64,000 bases of DNA from Bog-532 sp963833835 (GTDB lineage Bacteria > Actinomycetota > Actinomycetes > Streptosporangiales > Streptosporangiaceae): NCBI GenBank assembly GCA_963833835.1, contig CAWHZI010000016.1:124001-188000 (forward strand). The letters are read 5' to 3'. Position numbers and translations under genes: made by a program. This document shows positions 9,405 through 20,452 of this stretch, one piece after another (position 1 is the first letter of the stretch; each line of letters begins with the position of its first letter). Under the pieces are notes generated by a model, which saw only the letters and a list, made by a program, of their open reading frames with translations, was not told the DNA's origin and ran no database searches.

Positions 9405-9730
9405 CTGCCGCGATAGGTGGAGTAGGCGAACGGGCTGAGGGTCAGCGGGACGTGGTAGTGGCCACCGCCGTCCTCGACCTCGAACGTCACCGTGACCTCG
9501 GGGTAGAAGGTGCGGCGCCCGTCCCGGGCGAAGTAGGCCCCGGTGCCGAACACGATCCGGTACACCCCGGGGGGCAAGCCGTCCGGCCCCAGGGCGCCGA
9601 TCCGGCCGTCGGCGTCGGTCGTGCCCGAGGCGAGCGGAGCTGCCTCGCCCGGGCGCTCCAGGCGTACCGTCACCCCGGCCGCGGGGCGCCCCAGCGCCGT
9701 GTCCAGCACGTGCGTGGTCACCGTGCTCAT
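9401..9730 (-). CDS. uraH: 5-hydroxyisourate hydrolase (transthyretin-like)
   Basis: A 109-residue protein that hydrolyses 5-hydroxyisourate, the unstable product of urate oxidase, to OHCU. It starts STVTTHVLDTALGRPAAGV and ends with the family-defining C-terminal tetrapeptide YRGS; the HYHVPLTLSPFAYSTYR segment contains further signature residues. The ATG at 9728-9730 overlaps the uraD stop (ATGA), so uraD and uraH form a leftward two-gene operon divergent from the rest of the purine island. Confidence 0.96.
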   Translation of the reverse strand: MSTVTTHVLDTALGRPAAGVTVRLERPGEAAPLASGTTDADGRIGALGPDGLPPGVYRIVFGTGAYFARDGRRTFYPEVTVTFEVEDGGGHYHVPLTLSPFAYSTYRGS

Positions 9731-10236
9731 GGGGCCTCCGTCCCGATCAGCTGGGCCAGCCGCAAGTCGTTGATCTTGATCAGCTCGCCCCGCATGACCT
9801 GCCGCTCGGTCTGCGGGTCGTTGGCCAGCCGGGCCTGCAGGATGGCGAGCAGTTCGGCGGCGCTCCGCCCGGCCGCGCAGACCAGGTAGATGTGCCCGAA
9901 CCGGGCCTCGTAGGCCTGGTTGCCCGCGGCCAGCTCGGCCCGGACGGCCTGATCGGCGCCGGCCACGCCGGACTGCTCGGACCGGGACGCCGAACTGTGC
10001 GTGGCCGCCGGGGCCTGCCCGATCCGCGGGTGGCCAGCCAGCGCCTCGGTCACGTCCTCGTCGGTCAGCACCGCAGCCGCCCGCGCCTGCAGCGCACCCA
10101 GCGAAGAGTACGGCCGGCCCTGCGTCACCTGAGCCGCCCAGCGCTCCGCCCGGCAGCACCCCAGCAACGCCGCCCGGGCCTCCTCCGCCGGCCGCGCGTT
10201 GAACCCGGCTACTCCCACACCTTCCACTCCGCTCAT
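9727..10236 (-). CDS. uraD: OHCU decarboxylase
   Basis: Catalyses stereospecific decarboxylation of OHCU to (S)-allantoin, the step after UraH. The family motif GHPRIGQ is present near the middle, and the C-terminal half shows the typical YEARFGHIYLVCAAGRSAAELL segment followed by a helix ending in KINDLRLAQLI. I chose the ATG at 10236 over the longer start at 10284 because the extra residues overlap the divergent hyi start; a later GTG start is also possible. The distance to the divergent hyi start is only about 46 bp, so the promoters must be tightly shared. Confidence 0.93.
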   Translation of the reverse strand: MSGVEGVGVAGFNARPAEEARAALLGCCRAERWAAQVTQGRPYSSLGALQARAAAVLTDEDVTEALAGHPRIGQAPAATHSSASRSEQSGVAGADQAVRAELAAGNQAYEARFGHIYLVCAAGRSAAELLAILQARLANDPQTERQVMRGELIKINDLRLAQLIGTEAP

Positions 10237-10282
10237 CCCCGCCAACCCGGTGCGTCCGGCAACGTGGGCACAATGTGTTGCC

Positions 10283-11156
10283 ATGGCCGCGAATTCTGCC
10301 CACGGTACCGAAGATCAGCTGGCCGGGCACTCGCTGCCTTACCTGGCCAACTGTTCCCTGCTGTTCACCGAGGAACCGCTGCTGCGGCGCCCGGCCGCGG
10401 CCGCCGCCGCGGGCTTCACCGCGATCGAGTGCTGGTGGCCGTGGCCCGAACCGGTGCCGCCCGACCGGGACGTCGACGCCTTCGTCGCGGCGATCCAGGA
10501 CGCCGGCGTCGCCCTCGGTGGCGCTGAACTTCTTCGCCGGTGACCTGCACGGGCCGGACGCCGGGGTGGTCTCGATCCCGGCCCGGAGCGGGCAGTTCCG
10601 CGACAACATCGACGTGGCGGTGGGCATCGGCCAGAGACTCGGCGTGCGTGGTTTCAACGCGCCGTACGGCAACCGGGTGGACGGGGTCCCGGCCGCGGCC
10701 CAGGACGAGCTGGCCACCGAGAACATCGCGCTGGCCGCGCGGGCGGCCCGCGGCATCGGCGCCACCGTGTTCATCGAGCCGCTCAGCGGGCCCAAGCCGT
10801 ACCCGCTGCGGACCGCGGCCGACGCGATGGCCGTGGTCCGGCGGGCCCGGGCGGCCGGCCCGGCCAACGTGGCCTTCCTGTGCGACCTCTACCACCTGGC
10901 CAGCAACGGCGACGACCTGGACGCCGCCGTCGCCGCGCACGCCGGCGACATAGGCCACGTGCAGATCGCCGACGCGCCGGGCCGGGGCGAGCCCGGCAGC
11001 GGCCGGCTCGGCCTGGGCCGTCACCTCCAGGACCTGGAAGACCGCGGCTACCGGGGCTGGGTCAGCCTGGAGTACCAGCCCACCACCAGCACCGAGGCCA
11101 GCCTGGCCTGGCTGCCCCGCGCCCGCCGGGCCGGGCCGGCCCACCGGCCGGCCTGA
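10283..11156 (+). pseudogene. hyi: Hydroxypyruvate isomerase-like TIM-barrel protein (frameshifted as sequenced)
   Basis: Repairing one extra G at 10517-10518 joins two frames into a protein of about 290 residues. The N-terminal half has NCSLLFTE and AGFTAIECWWPW, and the C-terminal half carries LNFFAGD, TVFIEPLS, FLCDLYHL and GHVQIADAPGR with the metal and catalytic residues of the Hyi/xylose isomerase-like barrel. Hyi interconverts hydroxypyruvate and tartronate semialdehyde in the glyoxylate branch of allantoin catabolism. It is the first rightward gene of the purine island and precedes the glycerate kinase gene. One-base restoration argues for a sequencing error. Confidence 0.85.
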
Positions 11157-11189
11157 CCTCCACCGCCGTGGTCGTGCTGGACTAGGGGC

Positions 11190-12368
11190 ATGCGGATCGT
11201 GATCGCCCCGGACAAGTTCAAGGGGTCACTGCCCGCCGCCGAGGTGGCGGCGGCCCTGGCGGCGGGGTTGCGGGACGCCCTCGACCGGGCCGGCGCTCAG
11301 GCCGAGCTGATCACCATCCCGGTGGCGGACGGCGGCGACGGCACCGTGGACGCCGCCGTGGCGGCCGGCTTCGCCCGGGTGCCGGTCACCGCGACCGGTC
11401 CCACCGGCCAGCCGGTCAGCACCGGCTACGCCCGCCGCGATGACCTGGCCCTGGTCGAGCTGGCCACCGTCTGCGGGCTGGAGCGGCTGCCCGGCGGTCG
11501 GCTGGAGCCGCTCGTCTCGTCCAGCTACGGCGTCGGCGAGGTCATGCGGGCCGCGCTGGCCGCGGGCGCGCGGGAACTCGTGCTCGCCCTGGGCGGGAGC
11601 GCCAGCACCGACGGCGGGGCCGGGATGCTCCAGGCCCTGGGCGCCCGGGTGCTCGGCGCGCGGGGTGAGCCGCTCGGCCGGGGTGGCGGGGCACTCGGTG
11701 CCGCGACCGGGCTGGACCTGACTGCGCTAGTCGGGTCTGGGCTAGTCCCGTCTGGGCTGGACCTGCCTGGGCTGGACCCGGCGGCGGGCGCGGCGCAGGT
11801 CACGCTCGCGGTCGACGTCCAGAACCCGCTGACCGGCCCGGACGGCGCGGCGGCGGTCTTCGGCCCGCAGAAGGGCGCCACCCCGGAGCAGGTCGCCCGG
11901 CTGGACGATGCCCTGCGCCGCTGGGCCGGCCTGGTGGCCGGGGCCACCGGCCATGACTGGTCGCAGGCGCCCGGCGCCGGGGCGGCCGGCGGAGTGGGAT
12001 TCGCGGCGCTGGCCGTGCTCGGGGCCCAGCAGCGCTCCGGCATCGACATGATCCTGGACCTGGTCGGCTTCGACGCGGCGCTGGACGGCGCCGACCTGGT
12101 CGTCACCGGCGAAGGATCGCTGGACACCCAGAGCCTGGCGGGCAAGGCGCCGGTCGGGGTGGCCCGGGCCGCCGCGGCGCGCGGGATCCCGGTCGTCGCG
12201 GTCGCCGGGCGCAGCACGCTGACCTCGGAGCAGGCCCGCGCGGCCGGGATCACCGCGATCCACCCGCTCAGCGGCCTGGAACCGGATCTGGCCCGCAGCA
12301 TGGCCGGGGCCGCCGCGCTGCTGGAGCGGATCGCCCGTGATCAACTGGCCTCATGGAGCCGCCCATGA
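11190..12368 (+). CDS. glxK: Glycerate 2-kinase
   Basis: A 392-residue kinase of the GlxK/GarK family, which phosphorylates D-glycerate. It starts MRIVIAPDKFKGSLPA and has ADGGDGTVDA and LGGSASTDGGAGMLQALG, all family signatures. In purine catabolism it receives glycerate formed from glyoxylate through tartronate semialdehyde. Glyoxylate carboligase and tartronate semialdehyde reductase genes are not in the window. A stretch near 11725-11780 encodes an unusual repetitive SGL/PGL loop. The stop overlaps the allB start (ATGA). Confidence 0.95.
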   Translation: MRIVIAPDKFKGSLPAAEVAAALAAGLRDALDRAGAQAELITIPVADGGDGTVDAAVAAGFARVPVTATGPTGQPVSTGYARRDDLALVELATVCGLERLPGGRLEPLVSSSYGVGEVMRAALAAGARELVLALGGSASTDGGAGMLQALGARVLGARGEPLGRGGGALGAATGLDLTALVGSGLVPSGLDLPGLDPAAGAAQVTLAVDVQNPLTGPDGAAAVFGPQKGATPEQVARLDDALRRWAGLVAGATGHDWSQAPGAGAAGGVGFAALAVLGAQQRSGIDMILDLVGFDAALDGADLVVTGEGSLDTQSLAGKAPVGVARAAAARGIPVVAVAGRSTLTSEQARAAGITAIHPLSGLEPDLARSMAGAAALLERIARDQLASWSRP

Positions 12369-13690
12369 CGTTCGACCTGCTGATCCGGGCCCGGCGTGCC
12401 GTCGTCGACGGCGCGCTGCGGCCGGCCACGATCGCGGTCCGCGACGGGCGCATCGCCGCCGTCGGGGAGCACGACACCCCCGCCGATGCGGCCGAGGTCG
12501 TCGAGCTGGCCGCGGACGAGGTGCTGCTGCCCGGCCTGGTCGACAGCCACGTGCACGTGAACGAGCCGGGCCGGACCGAGTGGGAAGGCTTCGCCAGCGC
12601 CACCCGGGCGGCCGCGGCCGGCGGCGTGACCACGATCATCGACATGCCGCTGAACAGCATCCCGCCCACCTGCGACGTGGCCGCGCTGGAGGTCAAGCAG
12701 AAGGCGGCCCGGGGCCGGGTCCACGTCGACACCGGGTTCTGGGGCGGCGCCATCCCCGGTAACGCGGCCGAGCTGCGCCCGCTGCACGAGGCGGGCGTGT
12801 TCGGGTTCAAGTGCTTCCTGCTGCCCAGCGGCGTGGACGAGTTCCCGCCGCTGGACGAGGCCGGGCTGGAGCGGGCCATGCGGGAGATCGCCGCCTTCGG
12901 CGGCCTGCTGATCGTGCACGCCGAGGACGCCCACGAGATCACCGGCGTGCCACCGGGCCGGGACTACCAGGGCTTCCTGCGGTCGCGGCCGCCCGCGGCC
13001 GAGCAGCGCGCCATCGGCACGGTGCTGGACCTGGCCGGGCGGACCGGCGCCCGGGTGCACGTGCTGCACCTGTCCAGCGCGGCGGCGCTGCCCGCCCTGA
13101 CCGCGGCCCGCCGCCGCGGGACCCGGGTCACCGCCGAGACCTGCCCGCACTACCTGAGCTTCGCCGCGGCCGACATCCCGGACGGCGCGACCCAGTTCAA
13201 GTGCTGCCCGCCGATCCGGGACGCCGCCAACCGGGACGCGTTGTGGCAGGGACTGCGGGCCGGGGAGATCGACTGCGTGGTGTCCGACCACTCACCCTGC
13301 ACCGCGGACCTGAAGCACCCGGACACCGGCGACTTCGCCGCGGCCTGGGGCGGCATCGCCTCCCTGCAGCTCGGCCTGCCCGCGGTGTGGACGGCGGCCC
13401 GGTCCCGCGGCGTGCCGCTCACCGACGTGGTGACCTGGATGGCCGCCCGCCCGGCCGCGCTGGCCGGGCTGGCCCGCAAGGGTGCCCTGGCCCCCGGCCG
13501 GGACGCCGACCTGTGCGTGTTCGCCCCCGACGACAGCTTCGTCGTGGATGCCGCGGCCCTGGCCCACCGCAACCCGGTGTCCGCCTACCACGGGCAACGG
13601 CTGACCGGCGTCGTCCGCCGCACCTGGCTGCGCGGCGTCCCCACCACCGGCGGCCCGTCCGGTCGCCTGCTCAGCAGGGCGGAATCATGA
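12365..13690 (+). CDS. allB: Allantoinase
   Basis: A 441-residue amidohydrolase that opens the allantoin ring to allantoate. Binuclear metal motifs of the cyclic amidohydrolases are visible: DSHVHVNEPGRTEWEGF, the carboxylated Lys in GFKCFLLPSG, VHAEDAHE, LHLSSA and VVSDHSPC. I chose the ATG at 12365 because it overlaps the glxK stop by 4 bp; an ATG-less extension to 12353 is possible. The stop overlaps the allantoicase start (ATGA), so translation of glxK-allB-alc is coupled. Confidence 0.97.
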   Translation: MTFDLLIRARRAVVDGALRPATIAVRDGRIAAVGEHDTPADAAEVVELAADEVLLPGLVDSHVHVNEPGRTEWEGFASATRAAAAGGVTTIIDMPLNSIPPTCDVAALEVKQKAARGRVHVDTGFWGGAIPGNAAELRPLHEAGVFGFKCFLLPSGVDEFPPLDEAGLERAMREIAAFGGLLIVHAEDAHEITGVPPGRDYQGFLRSRPPAAEQRAIGTVLDLAGRTGARVHVLHLSSAAALPALTAARRRGTRVTAETCPHYLSFAAADIPDGATQFKCCPPIRDAANRDALWQGLRAGEIDCVVSDHSPCTADLKHPDTGDFAAAWGGIASLQLGLPAVWTAARSRGVPLTDVVTWMAARPAALAGLARKGALAPGRDADLCVFAPDDSFVVDAAALAHRNPVSAYHGQRLTGVVRRTWLRGVPTTGGPSGRLLSRAES

Positions 13691-14802
13691 ACAGCGAGCT
13701 CAAGCAGCAGTGGCCCGACCTGGCCGGCCGGGACCTCGGCGGCAGCGTCGTCTACGCCAACGACGAGCTGTTTGCCGCCCGGGAGAACCTGATCCGGCCG
13801 GGCGACCCGGTGTTCCAGCCGCACACCTTCGGCCCCAAGGGCCAGATCATGGACGGCTGGGAGACCCGGCGGCGGCGCGAGCCCGGCCACGACCACGCCG
13901 TCGTCCGGCTCGGCTGTGGCGGGGTGGTCCGCCGGGTGGTGGTCGACACCTCCTGGTTCACCGGCAACTATCCGCCCGAGGTGTCGGTGGAGGCGTGCGG
14001 CGCCGAGGGCTACCCGGGTGCCGCTGAGCTGGCCGTGGCCGAGTGGGTCACGCTGGTCCCGCAGACCTCGGTCCAGGGGGACCACCGGAACGAGTTCGCC
14101 GTCACCGTCAAACAGCGGTTCACCCACGTCCGGCTGACCATCTACCCGGACGGTGGCGTGGCCCGGCTGCGGATCTTCGGCGAGCCGGTGCCCGACCCCC
14201 GGCTACTGCCGGGGGTGATCGACCTGGCCGCACTGGAGAACGGCGCGCTGGTCACCGACTCCAGCAACAGCTTCTACAACTCGGCCACCAACCTGGTCAT
14301 GCCGGGGCTGGCCCGGGTCATGGGGGACGGCTGGGAGACCTCACGGCGGCGCGACGACGGCCACGACTGGGTCGCGGTCCAGCTGGCCTGCGCCGGCACG
14401 GTCGAGGTGGTGGAGCTGGACACGTCCTGCTTCGTCGGCAACGCCCCCGGCTGGGCGTCGCTGCGCGGCGACCGCGGGGACCTGGTACCCCGCACCGCGC
14501 TGCAGCCCGACACCCGGCACCGGTTCGCGGTCCCCGGTGCCCCCGTGGCCGAGCAGGCCCGGCTCGACGTCTACCCCGATGGCGGCCTGGCCCGGCTGCG
14601 CGTCTGGGGCGCCCCGACCCCGGCCGCGTGGGAGTCGCTGGCCAGCCGGTTCCTGCATGTGCTGCCCCGGGCCCAGTTCGCCGCCGTGCTGCGGGACGCC
14701 GGCCTGCCCGCCGCCGAGGCGGACCAGCGCGCGGCCGGCGGCCCCAGCCTGGCCGGGCTGCCGCCATCGCTGCGCACTCAGTTCCGTATCACCGCCCATT
14801 AA
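13687..14802 (+). CDS. alc: Allantoicase
   Basis: A 371-residue protein that hydrolyses allantoate to ureidoglycolate and urea. The two internal jelly-roll repeats of the family are clear: GWETRRRR...HDHAVVRLG...DTSWFTGNYPP in the first half and GWETSRRR...HDWVAVQLA...DTSCFVGNAPG in the second. The presence of allantoicase rather than an allantoate amidohydrolase means this pathway releases urea. It is coupled to allB upstream and followed 16 bp later by uox. Confidence 0.96.
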   Translation: MNSELKQQWPDLAGRDLGGSVVYANDELFAARENLIRPGDPVFQPHTFGPKGQIMDGWETRRRREPGHDHAVVRLGCGGVVRRVVVDTSWFTGNYPPEVSVEACGAEGYPGAAELAVAEWVTLVPQTSVQGDHRNEFAVTVKQRFTHVRLTIYPDGGVARLRIFGEPVPDPRLLPGVIDLAALENGALVTDSSNSFYNSATNLVMPGLARVMGDGWETSRRRDDGHDWVAVQLACAGTVEVVELDTSCFVGNAPGWASLRGDRGDLVPRTALQPDTRHRFAVPGAPVAEQARLDVYPDGGLARLRVWGAPTPAAWESLASRFLHVLPRAQFAAVLRDAGLPAAEADQRAAGGPSLAGLPPSLRTQFRITAH

Positions 14803-14818
14803 AAGGAAAAAATCAGCC

Positions 14819-15709
14819 ATGGCCATCACCTTCGGCACCAACCAGTACGGCAAGGCGGAGGTCCGCCTGGTGCACGTCGCCCGCGACGGTGACCGGCACC
14901 AGATCAGGGACCTCAACGTGTCGACCGCGCTGCGCGGCGACTTCGCCGCCGCCCACACCGACGGCGACAACTCCCACATCGTCGCCACCGACACCCAGAA
15001 GAACACCGTCTACGCCCTGGCCCAGCAGTACGGAGTGGGCCAGCTCGAGGAGTTCGCGCTGCGCCTGGGGCGGCACTTCACCGACAGCTTCGACTGGGTC
15101 AGCGGGGCCAAGGTCAGCATCGAGGAGTACGCCTGGGACCGGATCGCGGTCGACGGCGCCGACCACCCGCACAGCTTCTCCCGGGCCGGTGGCGGCACCC
15201 GGACCACCGTGGTCACCGTGGACGGCCCGCAGGCCTGGGTGGTGTCCGGCCTGACCGATCTGACCGTGCTGAAGTCGACCGGGTCGGAGTTCACCGGCTT
15301 CCCGCGCGACCGGTACACCACGCTGCCCGAGGACCGGGACCGCATCCTGGCCACCGCGGTCACCGCCCGCTGGCGCTACGCCGGTCTCGGCCTGGACTGG
15401 GACGCCAGCTACACCGACGTGCGGCGCATCCTGCTGGAGGCGTTCGCGGTCAAGCACAGCCTGGCCCTGCAGCAGACCCTGTACACGATGGGCGAGGAGG
15501 TGCTGAAGGCCCACCCGGAGGTGGCCGAGATCCGGATGTCGATGCCGAACAAGCACCACTTCCTGGTCGACCTGAGCCCGTTCGGGCTGCCCAACGAGCG
15601 CGAGGTCTACTACGCCGCCGACCGCCCCTACGGGCTGATCGAGGGTACGGTGCTGCGCGACGACGCCCCCGACGCCGGCCGGGCCTGGCAGGCCATCCCC
15701 GGGTTCTGA
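14819..15709 (+). CDS. uox: Urate oxidase (uricase)
   Basis: A 296-residue cofactor-free uricase that oxidises urate to 5-hydroxyisourate with O2. Diagnostic segments include YGKAEVRLVHV near the N terminus, VATDTQKNTVYALA, and SMPNKHHFLVDLSPF near the C terminus. An A-rich leader with AAAGGA (14803-14807 region) gives a good ribosome site before the ATG. Its product is consumed by UraH and UraD encoded on the opposite strand at the start of the island. Confidence 0.97.
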   Translation: MAITFGTNQYGKAEVRLVHVARDGDRHQIRDLNVSTALRGDFAAAHTDGDNSHIVATDTQKNTVYALAQQYGVGQLEEFALRLGRHFTDSFDWVSGAKVSIEEYAWDRIAVDGADHPHSFSRAGGGTRTTVVTVDGPQAWVVSGLTDLTVLKSTGSEFTGFPRDRYTTLPEDRDRILATAVTARWRYAGLGLDWDASYTDVRRILLEAFAVKHSLALQQTLYTMGEEVLKAHPEVAEIRMSMPNKHHFLVDLSPFGLPNEREVYYAADRPYGLIEGTVLRDDAPDAGRAWQAIPGF

Positions 15710-15784
15710 GCTGACCTGGCTGAGACATGACCGCGCTATCGTCAATAGCAGGGAAAGTACGCCGTCGCAGGCAGGAGCGTGTGC

Positions 15785-17247
<1,463 letters not shown>

Positions 17248-17251
<4 letters not shown>

Positions 17252-19629
17252 GTCAGGGTTTCGGGCCGCTGGCCGACCGGCCGGCCCAGGCCGCGGTCGG
17301 CCTGGACGTGCCGCACGAGAGCGCCGACCTGCACGTCACCGGCACCGCCCTCTACACCCAGGACCTGGTCGGCCGGACGTTCGGCCTGCTGCACGCCTGG
17401 CCGGTCACGGCGCCGCACGCGCACGCCCGGCTGGTCGCGCTGGGCACCGCGCGGGCCGCCGCCGTGCCCGGCGTGGTCCGGGTGCTGACCGCCGCCGACG
17501 TGCCCGGGCTGAACGACGCCGGGGAGAAGCACGACGAGCCGCTGTTCCCGGCCGAGGTCATGTTCTACGGCCACGCCGTGGCCTGGGTGCTGGGCGAGAC
17601 GCTGGAGGCGGCCCGGCAGGGCGCGGCCGCGGTCACCGCCGAGTACGAGCCGCTGCCCGCGCTGGTCAGCGTGCACGACGCGATCGCGGCCGGCAGCTAC
17701 CAGGGGGAGCCGCGGACGGTCAGCCGGGGCGACGCGGCCGCCGGGCTGGACCGGGCCGCGCACCGGTTCTCGGGCCAGCTGGAAGTCGGCGGCCAGGAGC
17801 ACTTCTACCTGGAGACCCAGGCCGCGCTGGCCCAGGTGGACGAGAACGGGCAGATCTTCGTCCAGTCCAGCACCCAGCACCCGTCCGAGACCCAGGACAT
17901 CGTGGCCCACGTGCTGGGCCTGGCCGCCCATAACGTCACCGTGCAGTGCCTGCGCATGGGCGGCGGGTTCGGCGGCAAGGAGTTCCAGCCGCACGGGCTG
18001 GCCGCGGTGGCCGCCCTCGGCGCCACCCTCACCGGCCGCCCGGTGAGCCTGCGCCTCAACCGGAACCAGGACATTCAGCTGACCGGCAAGCGGCACCCGT
18101 TCTACGCCACCTGGGAGGTCGGCTTCGACCAGCACCTGCGGCTGTGCGCGCTGCGGGCCACGCTGACCAGCAACGGCGGCTGGAGCCTGGACCTGTCCGA
18201 GCCGGTGCTGGCCCGGGCCCTGTGCCACATCGACAACGCCTACTGGATCCCCGACGTCGAGGTCCACGGCCGGGTGGCCAAGACCAACCGCGCCTCCAAC
18301 ACCGCGTTCCGTGGCTTCGGCGGCCCGCAGGGCATGATCGTCATCGAGGACATCCTGGGCCGCTGCGCCCCGCGGCTGGGCGTGGCCCCGGACGAACTGC
18401 GGCGGCGGAACTTCTACGCCCCCGGCCAGGCCACCCCGTACGGGCAGCCGGTGCGGCACGCCGAACGGCTCGAAGCCATCTGGTCCACGCTGACCGACCG
18501 CAGTGACTTCGCCCGCCGCCAGGCCGCGGTGACCGCGTTCAACACGTCACACCCGGACACCAAGCGCGGCCTGGCCATCACCCCGGTCAAGTTCGGGATC
18601 TCGTTCAACCTCACCGCGTTCAACCAGGCCGGCGCGCTGGTGCACGTGTACAAGGACGGCTCGGTGCTGATCAACCACGGCGGCACCGAGATGGGCCAGG
18701 GCCTGCACACCAAGATGATCCAGGTCGCGGCGACCGCGCTGGGCGTGCCGATGAACCTGATCCGGCTGGCCCCCACCCGCACCGACAAGGTCCCGAACAC
18801 CTCGGCCACCGCGGCCAGCTCCGGGACCGACCTCAACGGCGGCGCGGTCAAGGACGCCTGCGAGCAGATCCGCGAGCGGCTGGCCGCGGTGGCCGCGGGC
18901 CAGCTCGGCGTGCACCCGGCCGACGTGCGCTTCGCCGCGGGCGTGGTCACCGGCATCGGGTTCGGTGACCGGCGGCTGGCCTGGGCCGACCTGGTCCACG
19001 ACGCCTACTTCCAGCGGGTCCAGCTCTGGGCGGCCGGCTTCTACCGCACCGAGGGCCTGCACTGGGACTCCACGCGGATGCAGGGCGAGCCGTTCAAGTA
19101 CTTCGCCTACGGCGCGGCCGCGTCCGAGGTCGAGGTGGACGGGTTCACCGGCGCCTACCGGGTGCTCCGGGCCGACATCGTGCACGACGTGGGGGACAGC
19201 CTGTCGCCGCTGATCGACCTGGGCCAGATCGAGGGCGGCTTCGTGCAGGGCGTGGGCTGGCTGACCCTGGAGGAGCTGCGCTGGGACGAGACCGACGGCC
19301 CGCACCGGGGCCGGCTGGCCACCCAGGCCGCCAGCACCTACAAGATCCCCAGCTTCTCCGAGCTGCCGGAACAGTTCAACGTGCACCTGTTCCAGCGGGC
19401 CACCGAGTCCGGCGTGGTCTACGGATCGAAGGCGGTGGGGGAGCCGCCGCTGATGGAGGCGTTCAGCGTGCGCGAGGCGCTGCGCCAGGCGGCCGGCGCG
19501 TTCGGCCCGCCCGGCTACGAGGTCGAGCTGGCCTGCCCGTCCACGCCGGAAGCGGTCTACTGGGCCATCGAGGCCGCCCGGGCCGCGACCGGGGCGACCC
19601 GGCCGCCCGCGATCCACGTGGGGGTGTGA
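17248..19629 (+). CDS. xdhB: Xanthine dehydrogenase molybdenum-binding subunit
   Basis: 793 residues of the aldehyde oxidase/xanthine dehydrogenase Moco family, with the a/b hammerhead domain first. Moco and substrate motifs include GGGFGGKE, AFRGFGGPQG, GTEMGQGLHTK and, near the C terminus, KAVGEPPLMEA with the catalytic Glu. The order small subunit, large subunit, XdhC is typical of bacterial xdh operons. The ATG overlaps the xdhA stop (ATGA). It makes urate from xanthine or hypoxanthine for the downstream uricase step. Confidence 0.96.
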
Positions 19630-19630
19630 G

Positions 19631-20452
19631 ATGGACTGGCTGGACGCCGTTCAGCACCTCCGGCACGAGGGCCGGTCCGGCGTGCTGGTCACCGTGGCCG
19701 AGGTCCGCGGCCACGCGCCCCGGGAGCCCGGGGCCAAGATGGTGGTGAGCCACGACCAGATCTGGGGCAGCGTGGGCGGCGGCAACCTGGAGGCGTCGGC
19801 CGTGGCCCGGGCCCGGGAGCTGATCGCGTCCGGGGCCACCGTGCCGGAGTTCCGCGAGACCAGGCTCAGCCCGCACACCAGGACCGAGCACGGCCGCCAG
19901 TGCTGCGGGGGTGTGGTCCGGCTGCTGCTGGAGCCGCTCCCGGCCCGCCCGGTGGTGGCCCTGTTCGGCCTGGGTCACGTCGGCTACGAGCTGGCCCGCA
20001 TCCTGTCCCGGCTGCCGGTCCAGCTCCGGCTGGCCGATTCGCGGGCCGAGCAGCTGGACCGGGTCCGGCTGGCCGACATCATCGACGGCCGCGCCGACGT
20101 GCATGTCCACCACACGCTGCTGGGCGAGCAGGTGCTGGAGCAACTGCCACCCGGGGCGCACGTGCTGATCATGACCCACGACCACGCCGAGGACTTCGCC
20201 CTGTGCGACGCCGCGCTGCGGCTTTCCCCGCCGCTGGGCAGCATCGGGCTGATCGGCTCCAGCGCCAAGTGGGGCCGGTTCCAGGCCCAGCTGGCCGGCC
20301 AGGGCCACGCGCCGGAGACCATCGCCCGGATCACCTGCCCGATCGGGCAGCCTGGCATCACGGGCAAGGAACCGGCCGTGATCGCGGTGGCGGCGGCCGC
20401 GGCCCTGCTGCCCGCGCTCACCCAGCCTGCGGCGGTGGCGGCCCACCCGTGA
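19631..20452 (+). CDS. xdhC: Xanthine dehydrogenase accessory protein XdhC
   Basis: 273 residues. XdhC binds molybdenum cofactor, promotes its sulfuration and inserts it into XdhB. It shows the N-terminal GSVGGGNLEA motif, a QCCGGVVRLLLEPL Cys motif, and a C-terminal Rossmann domain beginning VVALFGLGHVGYELARIL with GLIGSSAKWGRF. It follows xdhB after one base and overlaps the guaD start (GTGA), so all four genes are translationally linked. Confidence 0.95.
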   Translation: MDWLDAVQHLRHEGRSGVLVTVAEVRGHAPREPGAKMVVSHDQIWGSVGGGNLEASAVARARELIASGATVPEFRETRLSPHTRTEHGRQCCGGVVRLLLEPLPARPVVALFGLGHVGYELARILSRLPVQLRLADSRAEQLDRVRLADIIDGRADVHVHHTLLGEQVLEQLPPGAHVLIMTHDHAEDFALCDAALRLSPPLGSIGLIGSSAKWGRFQAQLAGQGHAPETIARITCPIGQPGITGKEPAVIAVAAAAALLPALTQPAAVAAHP